From NCBI GenBank assembly GCA_037447655.1, contig JBBHKE010001199.1, forward strand, positions 1 to 27,500: a stretch of 27,500 nucleotides of DNA, read 5' to 3'. Of the stretch, positions 24,306-27,500 are shown one piece after another. This DNA comes from Zygnema cylindricum. Its lineage: Eukaryota > Streptophyta > Zygnematophyceae > Zygnematales > Zygnemataceae. Within the stretch, counting starts at the first letter, position 1, and the number at the start of each line of letters is the position of its first letter. The notes beneath the pieces were generated by a model, which was not told the DNA's origin, made no database searches, and saw only the letters and a program-made list of their open reading frames with translations. A program made the position numbers and the translations under genes.

Positions 24306-24339
24306 AGATGGAGACCTGGGTTCGAACCCCGGAGGGTGC
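24306..24339 (+). tRNA. Orphan tRNA-like 3' half (copy C)
   Basis: A-GATGG-AGAC-CTGGG-TTCGAAC-CCCGG-AGGGTGC reproduces the 3' half of copies A and B, with TTTT 2 nt beyond. No matching 5' half lies upstream. Confidence 0.5.
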
Positions 24340-24409
24340 TGTTTTATTATTTTTTTTATCTTTTTTTCTCCCGCCTTTTTTCCTTCATGAAAACGAAATA
24401 AGTACAGTA

Positions 24410-24595
24410 CACCGTGAATCGTTATTAGAGTATTGAACGGCTAATTCAGGTGCCCTTTTTTAAAAAATTCTCATATAGAAGTATCCATACTATTTATAAA
24501 AAAAACCCTAATTACTAATTAGAGTAGATGATTTCTTTGAAAATTTCCAAATTCCCAATTAGCGTTAATAACGGTAATAATTCCTATACGCTAAA
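24410..24595. mobile_element. Degenerate TA-type MITE copy
   Basis: It starts TA/CACCGTGAATCGTTATTAG and continues with GTATTGAACGGCTAATTC, shared with 25474. A weak inverted partner (GCGTTAATAACGGT) lies near 24562; the right border is uncertain. Confidence 0.45.
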
Positions 24596-24882
24596 AAAAC
24601 TTCTACTCTAGTAAAGGTAGACTGTAATGTTTCCGTCTTACCGTTCGTCTGGTACGGCAGACTTTTTTTATGAACGGTCCAGATGTCTTTACGTAGATCC
24701 GATCGAGTTTTTTGTCCGGAGTCGGTAAGGCGGGGCACGGCCTAGAAGGTATTGTACGGTAATCCTGTCTTTATATGCCGTCCGTACTATTATAGGATTA
24801 TCTGTCGTGGATTGGTCGGTTTGAGTATGTTGTCCAGTAAGAGCTTCATATATATTAATTTAATTTTTTATTAACAAAATTT

Positions 24883-25089
24883 GTGCGCTTGGTGCAGTGG
24901 TAGCACATCGTCTTGCTGACGTCACTATCCGCTGGTTTGTGAGTTGGTACCCCTCACACTTTGTATAGTCCGAAGACATGCAATCAATATTAGAAATTTA
25001 TCCCAAGCTCTCTATTGGGATCGATTCCTGACTGCCAGTTGGGGCGGGGTCACTAGATGAAGACCTGGGTTCGAATCCCAGAGCGCGCA
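24883..25089 (+). tRNA. tRNA-like gene with 136-bp insert at position 37/38 (copy B, anticodon GCT if canonical)
   Basis: 5' half 24883-24918: acceptor GTGCGCT, TG, D arm GTGC-AGTGGTA-GCAC, A26, TCGTC, then TTGCTG. The insert is 24919-25054. 3' half 25055-25089: A38, GATGA pairing with TCGTC, AGAC, T arm CTGGG-TTCGAAT-CCCAG, AGCGCGC pairing with the 5' acceptor (T2-G71 wobble), A73. TTTTT follows at 25091. Relative to copy A, pair 27-43 changed from C-G to T-A and pair 50-64 from C-G to T-A, with both partners altered. The insert ends are conserved between copies (CACTAWCCGCTGGT at the 5' side, CAGTTGGGGCGGGGT at the 3' side). The isotype is uncertain. Confidence 0.55.
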
Positions 25090-25118
25090 CTTTTTCATTC
25101 TTTCTTTTCTGTTTTTGT

Positions 25119-25153
25119 AGATGAAGACCAGGGTTCGAACCCCAGAGCGCGCA
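25119..25153 (+). tRNA. Orphan tRNA-like 3' half (copy D)
   Basis: A-GATGA-AGAC-CAGGG-TTCGAAC-CCCAG-AGCGCGC-A, with T6 directly after. One T-stem mismatch (A-A). It lies 30 bp after copy B with no 5' half of its own. Confidence 0.5.
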
Positions 25154-25196
25154 ATTTTTTGTTTTTTCATTTTGTTTTTCGGAGCGGAATTTTCGA

Positions 25197-25248
25197 GATG
25201 AAGAACGTCTGCGTTCTAATTTCTCGAGTTCGGATCCCGGAGTGCGCA
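25197..25248 (+). tRNA. Degenerate orphan tRNA-like 3' half (copy E)
   Basis: GATGAAGA is followed after a 20-bp spacer by GAGTTCGGATCCCGG and AGTGCGC-A. The T stem is damaged. It is the most decayed member of the series. Confidence 0.35.
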
Positions 25249-25400
25249 AAAGCTTTCTATCGTTACTGTACGGTACAATTTGTCTTTTTTTGCCATCCGT
25301 ACCAAAAAATCGATCCGAAACGTGCAAAAGTTTTCTATCGTTACTGTACAAATTCATTTGTCTATTTCTGCCGTCCATTCTACAAAATCATTTCCCCCTC
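25247..25400. repeat. 78-bp direct tandem duplication
   Basis: GTGCGCAAAAGCTTTCTATC...TTACTGTAC and CGTGCAAAAGTTTTCTATC...TTACTGTAC start at about 25243 and 25321, each followed by a TTTGTCT...TGCCRTCC block. Confidence 0.7.
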
Positions 25401-25473
25401 GTCGATTCGCCGATCTAAAACAATTATACATTTGTTGCAGTACAGAATTCGATTTGTCCTTTATGGTACAGCA

Positions 25474-25600
25474 CACCGCCAATCGTTATTAGCGTATTGA
25501 ACGCTAATTCGGTTCCCCCAAATTTTTACCAAATTCTCAAATATAATTCTCCATACTAATTTAAAAAAACTACACCGTGAATCGCTATTAGCGTAATAAA
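25474..25600. repeat. Two same-orientation MITE left ends
   Basis: CACCGCCAATCGTTATTAGCG at 25474 and CACCGTGAATCGCTATTAGCG at 25573 lie head to tail. The first continues like the copy at 24410. No inverted partners were found, so these look like truncated copies. Confidence 0.5.
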
Positions 25601-26282
25601 AATAATAGTCGCGGGCGACCCGGTGCTTTGCCCTTTGGTTGCTAAAGGGCCTTTCGATTTTGTACAGTAATATGTAAATGCGATAGTACTGTACGTATTC
25701 TATACGGCCATTTACGTGTCGCCATCACTGACATTATGGTGGTGACATAGTGTGACCCGATAGCACTTCCCGCTCCGAACACTTACGTTTGGGAGACCAA
25801 ACTTCAAGTCAAAGTGAAAAGTACGGTTCTGTACGTTATAGGGCCGACATTGGCATCACCGACAATTTAGCATGACGTCATCTAGCGTCGAATGCACTTT
25901 TTGCGTTTTCCAAACGATGCATTTTGTTAGCGGTACGGCAATATAGATATTTTCTCGCCCGTCACTCTTCGTGCGGCTACAATTTTTGTACGGTTGAGAT
26001 TGTTAAATCTAAGAACAAATCTAGTACGGCGATATGAATATCAATTCATTTTGACCGTCGATGGGAAAATACTTTCGGCATTTCATTCTGCAGGTACAGT
26101 ATTGAACCGTTCAGTATTTGTACTGTACTATATTCCCCACGCGTCCCGCGCATGGAGTATCGTATGGAGAAGTCCAAAACGTTTCGATTTCTGAGACCGG
26201 CGGTTGTGGACTATCTTGTCAACAGCTCTCCTTGTCTCGTCATTGGAGCATGAATCTGCTTCTCTTCCCGTCAACCACTACC
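25601..26282. other. Unassigned unique-looking DNA
   Basis: GC-richer than its surroundings, with a CCCTTTGGTTGCTAAAGGG hairpin (25630-25648) and many GTACGG/TGTACT words. No convincing reading frame. Confidence 0.3.
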
Positions 26283-26430
26283 TCTGTCTCCCTTTCCCTC
26301 CCTCCCTCGTTCTCTACCTCCTTTTCCCCCTCATCAATTCTAGATATTTTGAATATTCAATAGGGGAAAGGGAAAGGAAAAGGGGAGTGGGAGAGGGAGA
26401 GGGAGAGGGAGAGGGGGAGAGAGAGGGATC
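26283..26430. repeat. Pyrimidine tract followed by (GGGAGA)n purine tract
   Basis: CTCCCTTTCCCTCC words (26288-26333) switch within 30 bp to GGGAAAGGGAAAGG and GGGAGA words (26363-26428), a compact inverted pair. Confidence 0.85.
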
Positions 26431-26573
26431 GGTGCCTTGGCCGCCCTCACAAGTACCCTCCTCGGATCCCTCCTTCCCCAGGTACCATTTTCTATTGTGT
26501 GCTAGTTTAGGAAAATATTGCACCTTATTTAGTGTGGTTTAAATTGTACAAGGAAGCATTAGTCAGAGTCGAA

Positions 26574-26845
26574 AATATATATATACATATATATATATAA
26601 TATAATATTATATATGATATATATATAATATATATTATATATTATATATATGTATATATAGTATAATATATATATAATATATATTATATATATATTATAT
26701 ATATATATATATATATATGTTATAATACATATATATATATATATAATATAATATTATATATGATATATATATATATATTATATTATAAATATAATATATA
26801 TATAATATATATATATTATATATATATGTATTATATATATATAAC

Positions 26846-26939
<94 letters not shown>

Positions 26940-27067
26940 CATATATATTATATATATATGTATATATAGTATACATATAAATATAATATATTATATATTA
27001 TAATTATATATATAATATATATAATGTATATAATATATATATATTATATATATTATATAAATATATG

Positions 27068-27135
<68 letters not shown>

Positions 27136-27163
27136 GCATATATATATTATATATATAAATATA

Positions 27164-27194
<31 letters not shown>

Positions 27195-27212
27195 TGTATA
27201 TTTATATGTATA
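26574..27212. repeat. Long AT-repeat block
   Basis: About 640 bp of TATA, TATAATATA and (TA)n with few other bases. Local palindromes are abundant. No gene. Confidence 0.95.
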
Positions 27213-27500
27213 CCGCCATAGTTTTTATACGCTTAGTTTCTCCCTCTTCTTCTCAACACAAAGCCAACAATGGTTTCCTTTCACCTCTTCGATTCTAAAT
27301 AGTGTGGTTGCACAGCCATCTCTGCCAAGATGTTTCATCTTATTTGAGAACTAACTGTTTTAGTATATATATTTGAACATCTATGTCTAACTGTTATAAT
27401 GTGTTAATTAATAGTGTTAACTAACTATTGCATTATATTTTTTATAACAGTTTACATTATATTTATCTTAAGAGTTAAAATTAACTGTTATATTATACAT
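27213..27500. other. AT-rich end of window, short inverted words
   Basis: TAACTGTTATA recurs at about 27390 and 27483, and inverted as TATAACAGTT near 27444. Nothing else can be assigned. Confidence 0.4.

Overview
The window looks like repeat-rich nuclear DNA from a plant (streptophyte, most likely a land plant). It holds a DUF674-type gene, a degenerate P-class pentatricopeptide-repeat (PPR) locus, a plant-style R3H-associated gene with many introns, Ty1/copia remnants, and dense DNA-transposon debris (MULE, PIF/Harbinger-like, hAT, TTAA-specific elements and TA-flanked MITEs). Genes are split by GT-AG introns and separated by AT-rich DNA, (AT)n arrays and long polypurine tracts. No bacterial-style operon, rRNA or CRISPR was seen. 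The species cannot be named from this sequence.

Layout. 2-910 (+): 3' part of a DUF674 gene in two exons. 911-2060: intergenic, with telomere-like motifs and a 30-bp tandem repeat. 2061 to about 6432 (-): a gene resembling the plant R3H-associated family. At least five exons are visible; its introns hold a MITE, a dead duplicate exon, an (AT)n tract and a 300-bp G-rich hexanucleotide array. 7632-12099: a MULE with about 400-bp inverted arms and a perfect 9-bp target duplication, invaded by five younger elements of three other superfamilies. The arms preserve the empty sites of four of them, so the insertion history can be read from one molecule. 12100-17000: mostly unassigned, with a perfect 4 x 30-bp array of CCAAT boxes, G-rich DNA and a 76-bp MITE. 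17074 to about 18870 (+): a PPR locus with at least eleven 35-residue repeats, broken by frameshifts and a nonsense codon. A 34-bp satellite grows out of its 3' end. 19492-21528: MITEs and a hAT relative. 21634-22222: opposed pyrimidine and purine tracts. 22617-23440: copia RT/RNase H relics split by a MITE. 23845-25248: tRNA-like sequences. 26574-27212: AT-repeat DNA.

The most unusual feature is the 23845-25248 cluster. Two loci can each fold into a complete canonical tRNA body, but with 250-bp and 136-bp inserts at the usual intron position (37/38). The two copies differ by compensating changes in the anticodon and T stems. Three further orphan tRNA 3' halves lie nearby, and the better-preserved 3' halves are followed by a T-run like a Pol III terminator.

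The protein genes show no functional linkage with one another. Several frame breaks in the PPR locus, and one at an R3H-gene splice donor, could be genuine decay or single-base assembly errors.
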